Assembly: GCA_964385755.1 (NCBI GenBank)
Contig: CAYLPZ010000003.1
Span: forward strand, 62,001-126,000
DNA from: CAG-698 sp964385755
Lineage (GTDB): Bacteria > Bacillota_I > Bacilli_A > ML615J-28 > CAG-698
Length of the DNA: 64,000 bases
Direction of reading: 5' to 3'
The notes under the pieces were generated by a model that was not told the origin of the DNA, made no database searches, and worked only from the letters and a program-made list of their open reading frames with translations. Below are positions 54,047 through 63,486 of this stretch, piece by piece; positions within the stretch are counted from its first letter, which is position 1; the number at the start of each line of letters is the position of its first letter. The translations under genes and the position numbers were made by a program.

Positions 54047-55005
54047 ATGTTCAATTACAAAAAACACGAAATAGTAGCATTAGCTAAAGACAATGGTTTT
54101 AGAAGTGAAACTTTAGAAAAAGTTCTTAGATTAATAGACGTATTAGATTTTATAAGTAAAACAGATGAACTTTCTCCTTATTTAGTACTTAAGGGGGGAC
54201 ATCAATTAACTTTACGGTATTTAATCTTCCTAGACTAAGTGTCGATATTGATTTAGATTTTTCCTTTAGTGGTACTAGAGAAGAAATGTTAAATAAAAGA
54301 AAAGAAATCACCGCTATCATCAGAAGATATATGGAAATTAACAACTACAGTATTAATGATGAAACCAAATCAAAACATGCATTAGATTCGTTTGTATTTA
54401 ATTACAATAATAACTTTGGAAACAAAGATAACTTGAAAATTGAAATTAACTATATGAATAGAACACACGTATATGAAACAATCACAAGAAATGTTTCTAT
54501 ATCTTTTTTAACTTCTTTTAAAACATTAACATCGAATAAATATGAACTATATGGTTCTAAAATTAAGGCACTTATTGAAAGATGTACTATTAGAGATGTA
54601 TATGATGTTTACCATATGCTTAAAGAAAATTTATTTAATGAATCCGAATTTAATTTAGTAAAGAAATGTGTAATATTCTATATGGTAATTGGTAAAACTA
54701 CTGATAGACCATTTAACGAAGTGTTAATCGACTTTGAAACGAAAATTAATGCATATATGGTAGACAAAGTACCACAATACCTTTCTTCAACTCTTAAAAA
54801 AGATGATAAATTTTCGATGATTGATTCCGCAAATATGGTTAAAGATTTTGTTTCAACTTTAATGAAATTAAATGAATTTGAAACTAAATTTATTAACGAG
54901 TTTGAAAATAGTAATTATTGTCCTGAACTTCTATTTGATGATAACGAAATTATTAATAGAATCAAAAATCATCCAATGGCATTATGGAAAATATCAAACA
55001 AATAA
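54047..55005 (+). pseudogene. abiEii: AbiEii-family nucleotidyltransferase toxin with a frameshift in a G tract
   Basis: The first frame (54047-54238, AAGGA upstream) gives DELSPYLVLKGG and then drifts to a stop. After GGGGGG at 54193-54198 the -1 frame continues with FNLPRLSVDIDLDFSFSG, the SxDxD nucleotidyltransferase core of AbiEii, and runs to 55005. Joined, the product is about 319 residues, family length. One G is missing from the tract for continuous reading. This may be phase variation, ribosomal slippage, a dead toxin or a sequencing error. The downstream part alone lacks the KGG motif, so no active toxin is expected from it. Confidence 0.82.
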
Positions 55006-55016
55006 CAAGTCACATT

Positions 55017-55042
55017 AACTTCCTAGAAATGGGAAGTTTTTT
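55017..55042 (+). terminator. Terminator of the abiE operon
   Basis: AACTTCC and GGGAAGTT form a 7-bp stem followed by six T residues, 12 bp past the abiEii stop. Confidence 0.75.
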
Positions 55043-55050
55043 ACATTTTC

Positions 55051-55130
55051 GCTTCTAATTCTTCTTTTTATATTAATCCTTCTTCAATTAACCTCTTAAG
55101 TTCGGCTTTTTTCATTTTCCATCTATATTC
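55051..55130. repeat. 80-bp direct repeat flanking abiE, right copy
   Basis: 78 of 80 bases match 52900-52979. It lies immediately after the abiE terminator, so the repeats bracket zinc-ribbon copy 2 plus abiEi/abiEii. Confidence 0.85.
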
Positions 55131-55202
55131 TAAAAAAACTTCATAGGCTTCTTCATCAACCTGTTTAGTTAATTCAATTGATTTACTTAATAAATAACTC
55201 AT
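55068..55202 (-). pseudogene. Small helical protein, C-terminal nonsense change
   Basis: A 44-residue frame (MSYLLSKSIELTKQVDEEAY to KRLIEEGLI) stops at TAA where the left repeat copy has TCA and continues SKEELEAEI. It is therefore a slightly shortened member of an unrecognised small protein family. It may still be made. Confidence 0.45.
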
Positions 55203-55284
55203 TTGATTTAACTCTTGCTTCCTAAGGCAACTTGCAATGGATCAACCAATTTCTAATTTGTTTAATCACTACATACTCAATATG

Positions 55285-55533
55285 TTAATCATAATATTTG
55301 CTATCAATTATTCGTGATATAGGTTTTCCTTCTACAACTAAATCACCATAAGTTGAAAAATCTCTCTTTATGAAAGCATCCCATAATTCTAAGTTGTTAT
55401 ACATAGCACTAATGACAATAGATGCAATCGTATTAAAATCATATTTTCTATATATCTAATAATATAAATTCAAATAAAGTATTTTCTTATATTCATTTAG
55501 TCCTAATTTCCAATATTTATCCAAGAATATCAC
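55285..55533 (-). pseudogene. Decayed gene of unknown family next to NUDIX
   Basis: One minus-strand frame runs from a GTG overlapping the NUDIX stop: LDKYWKLGLNEYKKILYLNL, an internal TAG (55456-55458), then YRKYDFNTIASIVISAMYNN, RDFSTYGDLVVEGKPISRI to the stop at 55285. Coherent sequence on both sides of one stop suggests a recent nonsense mutation. Not recognised. Confidence 0.5.
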
Positions 55534-56024
55534 CTAGTCCTTTCATCCGTTACAATATGCTCAATTCCAACATGATCTCGGCATAAATAATCTTTCATGA
55601 AAGTAGGAAATGCTTTGTAATTGTCCAATTCATTAATTGGTATCCAATACATATTTTCTTTTACACCAAATGTTGTACTATTGCTATGCAGTTCCTGCGT
55701 ACCTCTTGGTTTCATCAAATAATAAAAACATACTTCATGACAATCCAGTCCGGCCAATGTTCCTTTATTCTCATCGAAAAAATTTTCATGAATTACAGCC
55801 AAACGATCAATATCATACGCAACCCCTGTTTCTTCAAAAACTTCCCTTTTTACTGCATCCTCAGCAGTTTCTCCCATATGGACACCACCGCCGATAGAGT
55901 AATAATAGTCTTCTAGTTCATTCCCTGCAAACAAAACACAGCCATCCTCAACAATAATAGCAGCTGCTCTATATCGAAACCATTTATTTTCTTTTGTAAA
56001 ACCACAATCATATTCCTTCATCAT
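55530..56024 (-). CDS. NUDIX hydrolase
   Basis: About 164 residues from the ATG at 56024, 6 bp after AAAGGG; longer starts at nearby codons are possible. It has a full NUDIX box, GGGVHMGETAEDAVKREVFEETGV, with all catalytic Glu residues (about residues 45-68). It hydrolyses a nucleoside diphosphate linked to another group; the substrate is unknown. Codon use is somewhat GC-richer than its neighbours and it borders the accessory patch, so acquisition is possible. Confidence 0.88.
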   Translation of the reverse strand: MMKEYDCGFTKENKWFRYRAAAIIVEDGCVLFAGNELEDYYYSIGGGVHMGETAEDAVKREVFEETGVAYDIDRLAVIHENFFDENKGTLAGLDCHEVCFYYLMKPRGTQELHSNSTTFGVKENMYWIPINELDNYKAFPTFMKDYLCRDHVGIEHIVTDERTR

Positions 56025-56152
56025 TTTCATCCCTTTTTCCAAATAATATAGGGGTAGAACTTTTCCACCCCTCTTTAATTACTAAGTTCAATATACATTT
56101 CCCCCTGCTAAAAACACAGGTATATATTTATCAAAAAAGCCCTGAACCCCGC

Positions 56153-57472
56153 TTAAACTGAGTCTTTACGTGACAGTAAACAAACGGTTTCCACATGATA
56201 TGTACAAGCAAACATATCAACTAAAGATACTTTTTCCACTTTATAATTCTTAAGCATACTTATATCCCTTGCTAAAGTTTTTGCTTCACATGAAACATAA
56301 ACTATCTTTGGTACTTTCATTTCTTCAACAGCATGCAAAAATTCTTTTGTTGAACCACATCTTGGAGGATCCATAATTAGTACATCAAACTTTTCATCGG
56401 TATTTAATATATAGTTTGTAGCATCATCACAGACAAAACTCATATTTGTTATTTTGTTTTCTTTCGCATTTACTCTTGCGTTAAGCACTGATTGTTTGTT
56501 GTTTTCCACACCAATTACTCTTTTTGCGTTTTTGCTTAATATCATTCCTATAGTACCAACTCCACAATAAGCATCTAATACTTTTTCACATCCTGTAAGA
56601 TTAGCATATTCTTTTACGATACTATAAAGTATTTCTGTTTGTCTTGGATTTATTTGGTAGAATGTTTTTGATGATATTTTAAAGTTTATCCCTGATAGTG
56701 TATCGTTTATATACCCAGGGCCATACAATACTCTTTCTTCATCACCTAATATTATACTAGTTTTTCTAGTATTTACATTTTGTACTATTGATGTGATATA
56801 AGGGCATCTTGCCTTTAGTCTTTTCACAAATTCATTTCTTCCAGGAAAAATATCTGAGTTTGTTACAATTGTTACTAATATTTCTTTTGAATAATAACCT
56901 TCTCTTATCATTACAAAACGAATCAATCCTGTGCGTTTATCTTCTTGATAAACTTGCAACCTTAGTTCTTTTATTATGTCACAAACTACTTTTACAATTT
57001 CATTTTGTCTATCTGATTGAACTAAACATTTCTTTAAAGGAATTATTCTATGGGAATCTTCTTCGTAAAAACCATATACTATTTTACCTTCTTTGATGCC
57101 AAAAGCTACTTGCATTTTGTTTCGGTAGCCTTCTTTAACTAAAGAAGATACATATTTATCTAATTTAAAAAGGATTTTATATTCTCTAAAGCAGCTTTCA
57201 ACATAATCTTTTTTAAAGTTTTCCTGAGCTTTATCATTCATGTGTAAAAGGTGGCACGAACCACATTTTAAATAATGTTCACATTTTGGTTCAACTCGTT
57301 CTTTACTTTTCTTTATAAAAGAAGATATATAATATTTACCTTTTTTATCTTTATCAGCTAATGCAACCTCGCCAACAAGTAAATTACTAGCATAGCCAAT
57401 ATCTTTTCCAACTTTAAATACACCTTGACCAAAATCATTATATGTAAAACATTTAACTTCTATTTTTGCCAT
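56153..57472 (-). CDS. RlmD/TrmA-family RNA (uracil-5-)-methyltransferase
   Basis: About 439 residues. A TRAM-like N-terminal domain is followed by the Fe-S cysteines PKCEHYLKCGSCHLLHM (Cys at about 70-80 plus one further on). The SAM motif is VLDAYCGVGTIGMILS, then MDPPRCGSTKEF and the catalytic YVSCEAKTLARD. Members methylate C5 of a uridine in 23S rRNA (RlmD/RlmCD) or tRNA. The start is the ATG at 57472, 8 bp after AAAAGG. It is followed by an imperfect hairpin at about 56050-56080. Confidence 0.9.
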   Translation of the reverse strand: MAKIEVKCFTYNDFGQGVFKVGKDIGYASNLLVGEVALADKDKKGKYYISSFIKKSKERVEPKCEHYLKCGSCHLLHMNDKAQENFKKDYVESCFREYKILFKLDKYVSSLVKEGYRNKMQVAFGIKEGKIVYGFYEEDSHRIIPLKKCLVQSDRQNEIVKVVCDIIKELRLQVYQEDKRTGLIRFVMIREGYYSKEILVTIVTNSDIFPGRNEFVKRLKARCPYITSIVQNVNTRKTSIILGDEERVLYGPGYINDTLSGINFKISSKTFYQINPRQTEILYSIVKEYANLTGCEKVLDAYCGVGTIGMILSKNAKRVIGVENNKQSVLNARVNAKENKITNMSFVCDDATNYILNTDEKFDVLIMDPPRCGSTKEFLHAVEEMKVPKIVYVSCEAKTLARDISMLKNYKVEKVSLVDMFACTYHVETVCLLSRKDSV

Positions 57473-57484
57473 AATAATCACCTT

Positions 57485-58012
57485 TTATAATATCTTTTGA
57501 AAAGCTAATCTTCTCCTATCATAATAATCATTTCTTAGTAATGTAATATTTCCACAATATATAAAATTATATTTTTCAATTAGCTTAAGCATGCTTTCGT
57601 TTTTATAATATGTATCTATTCTAATGTTTTTTATATTTTTTGATTTTATTTCTTCTAGGGCTTTTTCAAAAAGCTTCTTACCAATTCCATTTTTACGATA
57701 TTTTTCTAAAACACATATTCTATGAATAGAAGCATACTTTTCATTATTTAACCATCTTCCATCTATTACTTGATAGTTAGGATCAATATCATAAACAATT
57801 GTAATTAAACCAACAACTTTATTTTCGACTTCACAAGCATATATACTATTTTCTTTTATATCCTTTTCAAAAGTCTCTTTGTTTGGATAATTACCACTCC
57901 ACTGATATGTTTTTTCTTCTTCAAATACTCTTTTCGCATCTTCATAAATACAAACTGCCATTTGTAAATCATCTATTATAGCTCTTCTTATAATAATATT
58001 ATTTATTTCCAT
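57485..58012 (-). CDS. GNAT family N-acetyltransferase
   Basis: 175 residues with the GNAT core: an N-terminal IIIRRAIIDDLQMAV strand-helix, AVEN-VVGLITIV, the acetyl-CoA loop ICVLEKYRKNGIGKKLFEKAL, and IRIDTYYKNESMLKLIEKYNF near the end. Substrate unknown. AGAGG precedes the ATG; 3 bp separate it from the methyltransferase gene region, so they are probably co-transcribed. Confidence 0.86.
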   Translation of the reverse strand: MEINNIIIRRAIIDDLQMAVCIYEDAKRVFEEEKTYQWSGNYPNKETFEKDIKENSIYACEVENKVVGLITIVYDIDPNYQVIDGRWLNNEKYASIHRICVLEKYRKNGIGKKLFEKALEEIKSKNIKNIRIDTYYKNESMLKLIEKYNFIYCGNITLLRNDYYDRRRLAFQKIL

Positions 58013-58020
58013 AATTACCT

Positions 58021-58740
58021 CTAAAATATTAAAGTAATTAGATAATAAATAATTGGAATCAATAAACTTGGAAGCATATTAGCAATTTTTAGTTTATCTT
58101 TTCTTAAGAAATTAATACCAATTGCAACAATTATTGTATAGCCTACAATTGATATCATCTTAATCAGTTCTGATAGACTTGCTATGTCGATTACTTTTCC
58201 AACAAAGAAAAAAAGCAAAGTAAGAGTTCCTTGAATTAAAAGAACTGAAAAGCCAGAAAGTAATACACCTAATCCAAGAGTTGATGCTAAAATGATTGAA
58301 GACACACCATCCAAAATACTTTTTAAATAAATCATTTCAGGTTTCCCAAGAGTATCATTTAAAGTACCAATAATTGTCATTGCTCCAACACAATATAGTA
58401 TTGTAGCAGTTAAGAAGCCCTGGGCAATACTTCCCTTGTTAATCTTTTTTTCTATAGTAAATGATAGTTTTTCAAATCCCTCTTCAATTTTAAGAAGTGA
58501 GCCAATATACGTTCCTATGGCTAAAGACGCTATCAATAGTAGGGTATACTGTGTTGTTACTACATTATTTTCAATTACTGCTCCACTTTCAACAATTCCT
58601 AAAATTCCAATTGCAACACATCCAAGCCCTTCCGCTGCTATTACTTGATCGCAATAATCTTTTTTAATAAATTTCTTGCAAAAAAGTCCAATGAAACTAC
58701 ATATTATTATACTTATGCTATTTATTATAAATCCAAACAT
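58021..58740 (-). CDS. DUF554 family membrane protein
   Basis: 239 residues with about seven membrane helices. The pattern IINSISIIICSFIGLFCKKF, then AEGLGCVAIGILGI and AQGFLTATILYCVGAMTIIGTLNDTLG is that of DUF554 (YqgA/YdfK-like). Function unknown. The gene lies 8 bp upstream of the GNAT gene. Nothing is seen in 58741-58920 beyond AT-rich sequence. Confidence 0.85.
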   Translation of the reverse strand: MFGFIINSISIIICSFIGLFCKKFIKKDYCDQVIAAEGLGCVAIGILGIVESGAVIENNVVTTQYTLLLIASLAIGTYIGSLLKIEEGFEKLSFTIEKKINKGSIAQGFLTATILYCVGAMTIIGTLNDTLGKPEMIYLKSILDGVSSIILASTLGLGVLLSGFSVLLIQGTLTLLFFFVGKVIDIASLSELIKMISIVGYTIIVAIGINFLRKDKLKIANMLPSLLIPIIYYLITLIF

Positions 58741-58926
58741 ATTTTTCTTACTTTTAAAATTTTTGTTATAATGTTCTTAAATTAAAGCTTGGTTAGTTTA
58801 GGCATTTTATAAAAAGCTAAATTATAGCTTAAATTTTAAGGATATTTTTTAAATTTTGTAATGATTGTTTAATTATTTTATCATATTTTTAGTTTTTTTA
58901 AAAGATTAATATAAAATAACAAAATA

Positions 58927-58970
58927 AAAAAGTAACTTACTTTAATATTAACAAAAGCAAGTTACTTTTT
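58927..58970 (-). terminator. Terminator of the protease-lipoprotein operon
   Basis: A 12-bp AAAAAGTAACTT/AAGTTACTTTTT stem and TTTTTTATTTT on the minus strand, just after the stop of the 413-residue lipoprotein. Confidence 0.8.
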
Positions 58971-58974
58971 ATTT

Positions 58975-60216
58975 TTATAAAAGGTTATTTTTAGAAAGAA
59001 AATCTTTTATTATCTCAATTGAAATGGCAAATCCGATATTTTCAGTATTCTCTTCTACTATTTTTAAAGTGTTCATGCCAATCACATTTCCATCAATATC
59101 AAATAGTGGACCACCACTATTGCCTGGGTTTATGGCAACGTCATGTTGAAAGTACACAGCACTTTCTCCTTCTAGTTTTCTATTGCAATATGAAATAATA
59201 CCAAATGTGACAGTACCAAAGAAATCGTAACCGTTAGCATTTCCTATTGCCACCGCAAAATCACCAACAGATACACTTGATTGATCACCTAAAGTTAAAC
59301 ATTTTAAATCCTTTTTAGATGTAAACTTCACCACCGCAATGTCTAAACTACTATCCTCACAAACTAAAGAAGCATCAACATATTCATTTTCATAGCCAAA
59401 ATATACTCTTAGTATATGATTATCTTCGATAACATGATAATTAGTTAATGCATAATATGTATTTTTTTCTTTTTTGAAGATAAACCCTGTACCAACTCCT
59501 GCTTCTGTTAATACTTTTCTACCAAAATAATCAACAACATACTGATAATTACTTACACCAATAATAGAGTCTTTATTTGTATCAACTATATTTGTAATCT
59601 TATCGCTTAATGTGGTTAAACTTATATCCCCATTTATTGAAGTTATGTGATTTGTAATGACATTTTCAACTATTTCACCACTATCATTTGTCGCATAACA
59701 ATAATATACTATATCTTTTTGTCTTTCACTTTCATTTGATGAACTAATTGTAATTGTGGCAATACCAGTTCCCACAGATTTTACCAAACCACTATCTGAT
59801 ACGGTTACTACTTTTTCATCATTTGAAGAGAAATTATAAAAGGTATTTTCTTTTTTTTCAATCGTAATTTGTGTTTCTTCACCAACCAACAAAGTTTGTT
59901 TTGAACTAGCAAGAATCTCTTCTTTCGCATTCGATTTAATTACAGTTACATTTGATTCATATATTTTTTCATCGATTGTAACAAAAACTATTGCAGTTCC
60001 TTCATTTATTCCTTTTACAATTCCCTCTTTTGAAATTGTAATTATATTTTCATTACTTGACTTAAATGTTATATTGTCAGTTTCACTTTGGTATAAAAGA
60101 GCTATTTGTCCTTCTTCAATTACTAAATCATCAATTTCTATTTGACCTTTACATGAAGTAAAAATACCTAAGCAAAGCATAATTACTAATATTAAATAAT
60201 AATTAATTTTTTTCAT
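58975..60216 (-). CDS. Ig-like and trypsin-type serine protease lipoprotein
   Basis: 413 residues: signal peptide ending FTSC (Cys about 22), two Big_2-like Ig domains (about 28-92 and 100-170), then a chymotrypsin-fold protease (about 215-413). The triad is complete: His261 in ALTNYHVI, Asp292 in SSLDIAVV and Ser367 in NPGNSGGP. No PDZ domain follows, so it is not a full HtrA. It is anchored outside the membrane. It starts on the last base of the upstream paralogue (TAATG), indicating coupled translation and probably shared function. Confidence 0.9.
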   Translation of the reverse strand: MKKINYYLILVIMLCLGIFTSCKGQIEIDDLVIEEGQIALLYQSETDNITFKSSNENIITISKEGIVKGINEGTAIVFVTIDEKIYESNVTVIKSNAKEEILASSKQTLLVGEETQITIEKKENTFYNFSSNDEKVVTVSDSGLVKSVGTGIATITISSSNESERQKDIVYYCYATNDSGEIVENVITNHITSINGDISLTTLSDKITNIVDTNKDSIIGVSNYQYVVDYFGRKVLTEAGVGTGFIFKKEKNTYYALTNYHVIEDNHILRVYFGYENEYVDASLVCEDSSLDIAVVKFTSKKDLKCLTLGDQSSVSVGDFAVAIGNANGYDFFGTVTFGIISYCNRKLEGESAVYFQHDVAINPGNSGGPLFDIDGNVIGMNTLKIVEENTENIGFAISIEIIKDFLSKNNLL

Positions 60217-61856
60217 TATAATTCAACCTCTATTTCTAGTAATGTTCCATTACGATTAATTACTAATGTTACTTTCTCTTTACAACCTTCATCATAATCA
60301 TCTAATACTTTACGAAGATCATAAGTAAAATACAAATCAACATCTTCTATTTTCAGAATAATATCACCTGCTTTTACCCCTGCTTTATAGGCACTTTGAC
60401 CATAGGTAGCCTCATTAACATAAATGCCATATGTTACACCATCTGGGATAACAATTTCTGGATAATATTCTTGATATTTAAGAATATCCTTTACATTTAC
60501 TGCGGAAACACCAAGTGTCGCGCGAACACGTGGCACTCCACTTTCTAAACTACAAAGAAGCTTAAGAATTACTTCTGCTGGGATTGCGAAAGACATATTC
60601 TCTATTTTTTCTGAATTTATTCTCATTGTATTAATTCCCACTACTTCTCCTGATAAAGACATTAATATTCCTCCACAATATTCATCTCCTAAAGGTGCAT
60701 CATGCTGAATATACTGTGCATCCCAGTCTTTTACGCCATCTGAGTCTGTATCATCTGCTAAGTATCTATCAACATATGATGCTATTCCAAAGGATACTGT
60801 CTTATCTAATTCTACATTAGTGCCAATTGATATTACAAAATCACCTGTTTTTAAAGTTTCTTCAGAAAACTTAATTGTTGGAATATATTTATTAATTTGA
60901 AATTTAATAACTGAAATATTTACTTTATTATCAGAAGCAATAACAGTTGCTTCTACAATTTTATCTTCAACTACTATTTCTATCAAAGACTTATTATTTA
61001 CTAAATGCTTATTAGTCAAAGCATAGTATTCATAAGTTTTAAAGACTTGATCATTATGTATGTCATCATCAAGTACTCTTTGACCATTTTCTAAAACCAA
61101 AAATCTTTTATAAACTGTTGCGCAAGCAGAAGTTTTTTGTGTTTGATTAAAATAGCTCCTTTGATAACTATTTAGTGCAACAACGCTATCAAGGTTTCTA
61201 TTAATCTGAGTAACAAACTGCTTGTGATAGTCAGAAATATCTACTTCTTGCTTGACTTCTTCTTCGGTCTTCTTATAACTATTATTCTCATCTAATTCTT
61301 CTGTAACAACAAATGTAATTTCATCGAAAATTTCTAAGTCATTTCTTAAATAACATCGTACAGTAACTATTCCCTTCTTTAAAGCAGTAATTAGTCCTGT
61401 CTTAGATACACTTGCTATTTCTTCATCACTACAATTATATATTACATCATCACTAGTTTTACTTGGATAAAAAGTTACTTCTAGTTGAAATGTATCTCCT
61501 TTTTTAATTGATGACAGATTACTTAATTCGATAGATGTAACTTTATTTTCTATAACACTAACAAGATAAGTTGCAACTATCTTTGATCCAACTTTCGCAT
61601 ATATTAATGCATCGCCAATACTATAACCAAATACTTCATAATTGTCAATCTTAACAATATCCTCATTAGTAGACTCATACTTAACAAGTTTTCCATCCAC
61701 TGCTCTAGATAATGTGATGCTCTCGCCTTTAAATATTGTTGAGACATCATTGTAATATGATATTTTTATTTTATTACTACAACCAATTAATGTTGTTAGA
61801 GTGAATAACAATAATATTATTACTATATATTTTGTGATTGATTTTATTCTTTTCAT
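60216..61856 (-). CDS. Ig-like, trypsin-fold, PDZ lipoprotein with altered catalytic residues
   Basis: About 546 residues from the ATG at 61856, 9 bp after AAAGGA; a TTG 3 codons earlier is too close. Signal peptide ends LIGC. Two Big_2-like domains (about 30-190), a chymotrypsin-fold domain (about 225-430) and a C-terminal PDZ (AYKAGVKAGDIILKIEDVDL). Counted from the TTG, His287 is kept (ALTNKHLV), but the Asp is Asn316 (NKVNISVI) and the Ser is Cys397 (LGDEYCGGIL). It is either a pseudoprotease or a 3C-like cysteine protease. It precedes the intact paralogue in one operon. Confidence 0.88.
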   Translation of the reverse strand: MKRIKSITKYIVIILLLFTLTTLIGCSNKIKISYYNDVSTIFKGESITLSRAVDGKLVKYESTNEDIVKIDNYEVFGYSIGDALIYAKVGSKIVATYLVSVIENKVTSIELSNLSSIKKGDTFQLEVTFYPSKTSDDVIYNCSDEEIASVSKTGLITALKKGIVTVRCYLRNDLEIFDEITFVVTEELDENNSYKKTEEEVKQEVDISDYHKQFVTQINRNLDSVVALNSYQRSYFNQTQKTSACATVYKRFLVLENGQRVLDDDIHNDQVFKTYEYYALTNKHLVNNKSLIEIVVEDKIVEATVIASDNKVNISVIKFQINKYIPTIKFSEETLKTGDFVISIGTNVELDKTVSFGIASYVDRYLADDTDSDGVKDWDAQYIQHDAPLGDEYCGGILMSLSGEVVGINTMRINSEKIENMSFAIPAEVILKLLCSLESGVPRVRATLGVSAVNVKDILKYQEYYPEIVIPDGVTYGIYVNEATYGQSAYKAGVKAGDIILKIEDVDLYFTYDLRKVLDDYDEGCKEKVTLVINRNGTLLEIEVEL

Positions 61857-61958
61857 TTGTTTCAATCCTTTCTTACATATATTATACCTTAATAAACTTA
61901 AAAATAACTAAACAAATAAAAGAAATTATGATAAAATAAGAAAAAAAAGGAGAAATAT

Positions 61959-63407
61959 ATGGCAATTGAAAAATTTCAAGAGATAGCAAAAAGAGAAAAA
62001 CTTGCCGGCGCAAACATTGTTATTTGCAATGAAAACGGAATTTTAGATAAAGATAGTTATGGTTTCCAAGATTTAGAAAACAAAGAACCATCAACTGAAG
62101 ATACGATCTACCGTATCGCCTCAATTTCTAAAACAATCGGTTGCATTGGTCTTATGCAACTTGTGGAGAAGGGATTAGTTGATTTAAATGAAGATATCTC
62201 GACATATTTAGGATATAAAGTTAGAAATCCTAAATATCCAGATGATGTAATCACTGTTAAAATGATCACAATGCAAACTTCATCTATTCAAGATGGTTAC
62301 GATGATGAAAACCCAGCCTATGACGACATTATCAAAGGATACAATGGTCTAAATGGTACATATATCAATTGTTCACCTAAAACAATATTAACAGATACAA
62401 GTAGTGAATATTACACACAATATACTTTTGGGGACTACAAACCAGGAACACGCTTTTGTTATTCAAATTTTGGATGTGGTCTTATGGCTTGTATTATTGA
62501 AAAAGCTAGTGGTGAGCTTTATGTTGATTATATGGAAAATCACATTTTTAAGCCATTAGGACTTAATGCAAGTTTTAAATCATCAAGACTTAATAACAAG
62601 GAAAACATCGCACAAATGTATGCTTATTACAAAGGAAATATTAAAAAATTTGATAAAAGCAGTTTTATCAATTCTCAATTACCTATTTTCCCATTAGGTG
62701 AAAACTACCGTGGTCCTGCTGGAGGTTTATTTATCAATATGAAAGACTTAAGCGTTCTTTTGCGAATGTTTTTAAACTATGGTAAGGTAAATGGCGTAGA
62801 AATCCTCAAAAGAGAAACAGTAGAAAGAATGATCCAAGAAGAGTGGTGTGGACTACCAAAAAATGATGAATACCGCGCAAAAGGAATTCAAATGCGAATA
62901 ATTGAGCCAGTTCCTCACTTCGCATTACGTGGTCATACTGGTGGTGCATATGGCGTAAGAAGTTATTTCTTCTTCAGTTTAAAATATAAAATTGGTGCTT
63001 GTTTTATTACTAATGGAATATTAAATGATGATAGTAAATCTTGTGATAGATTATTTGATGAAACAATGGAAATGTGGATAAATAAATATGCGAAATATAG
63101 ACCATCTAAAATTATTATCAAAGAAAAAGAAATAGTTTTAGAAGAAAGAACAATCAAGCAAGAAAAACTATTTATTAATAAGAATAATCCATATATATTA
63201 GGAAAAACCTTAGCAGACATGTTATCAACTTTAGCGGTTTATGATGAGGATAAAATGACATACACATTTGATGTAGATAATAAACAAATAATAATTGATG
63301 ATATGATAATCATTAATGATGAATTCTACATTCCATTTACAAAAACTTTAGAAAAACTTAATATACCTTTTACAAAGGAAAATGGAAATTATATAATTAA
63401 TTATTAA
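61959..63407 (+). CDS. Beta-lactamase/PBP-like serine hydrolase with amidase-stalk C-terminus
   Basis: 482 residues with no signal peptide. The class C/PBP4-like fold has Ser55-x-x-Lys58 in YRIASISKTIG, the Tyr in FCYSNFGCG and the third motif RGHTGGAYG. The last 85 residues (FINKNNPYILGKTLADML to FTKENGNYIINY) resemble the copper-amine-oxidase N-terminal-like domain seen on many Gram-positive surface enzymes. Esterase or D-aminopeptidase activity is possible; lactamase activity is not implied. AAAGGAG precedes the ATG. Its upstream gap is shared with the divergent protease operon. Confidence 0.88.
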   Translation: MAIEKFQEIAKREKLAGANIVICNENGILDKDSYGFQDLENKEPSTEDTIYRIASISKTIGCIGLMQLVEKGLVDLNEDISTYLGYKVRNPKYPDDVITVKMITMQTSSIQDGYDDENPAYDDIIKGYNGLNGTYINCSPKTILTDTSSEYYTQYTFGDYKPGTRFCYSNFGCGLMACIIEKASGELYVDYMENHIFKPLGLNASFKSSRLNNKENIAQMYAYYKGNIKKFDKSSFINSQLPIFPLGENYRGPAGGLFINMKDLSVLLRMFLNYGKVNGVEILKRETVERMIQEEWCGLPKNDEYRAKGIQMRIIEPVPHFALRGHTGGAYGVRSYFFFSLKYKIGACFITNGILNDDSKSCDRLFDETMEMWINKYAKYRPSKIIIKEKEIVLEERTIKQEKLFINKNNPYILGKTLADMLSTLAVYDEDKMTYTFDVDNKQIIIDDMIIINDEFYIPFTKTLEKLNIPFTKENGNYIINY

Positions 63408-63436
63408 AAAACCTAACACAAATGTGGGGTGCTATT

Positions 63437-63486
63437 GGGAATTTTGAGTAAGTTGGTATAAAACCAACAAACTCAGATTCCCTTTT
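63437..63486 (+). terminator. Long interrupted hairpin and terminator
   Basis: GGGAAT/ATTCCC, GAGT/ACTC and TTGGT/ACCAA pair in order with small bulges, then TTTTT follows. It ends the serine hydrolase transcript and overlaps the end of the recombinase reading frame on the other strand. Confidence 0.65.

Noticed and set aside
55530..56024. Recoding of TGA as Trp, as in many Mollicutes
   Set aside because: The NUDIX gene and others end at TGA and Trp is encoded by TGG, so the standard code fits.
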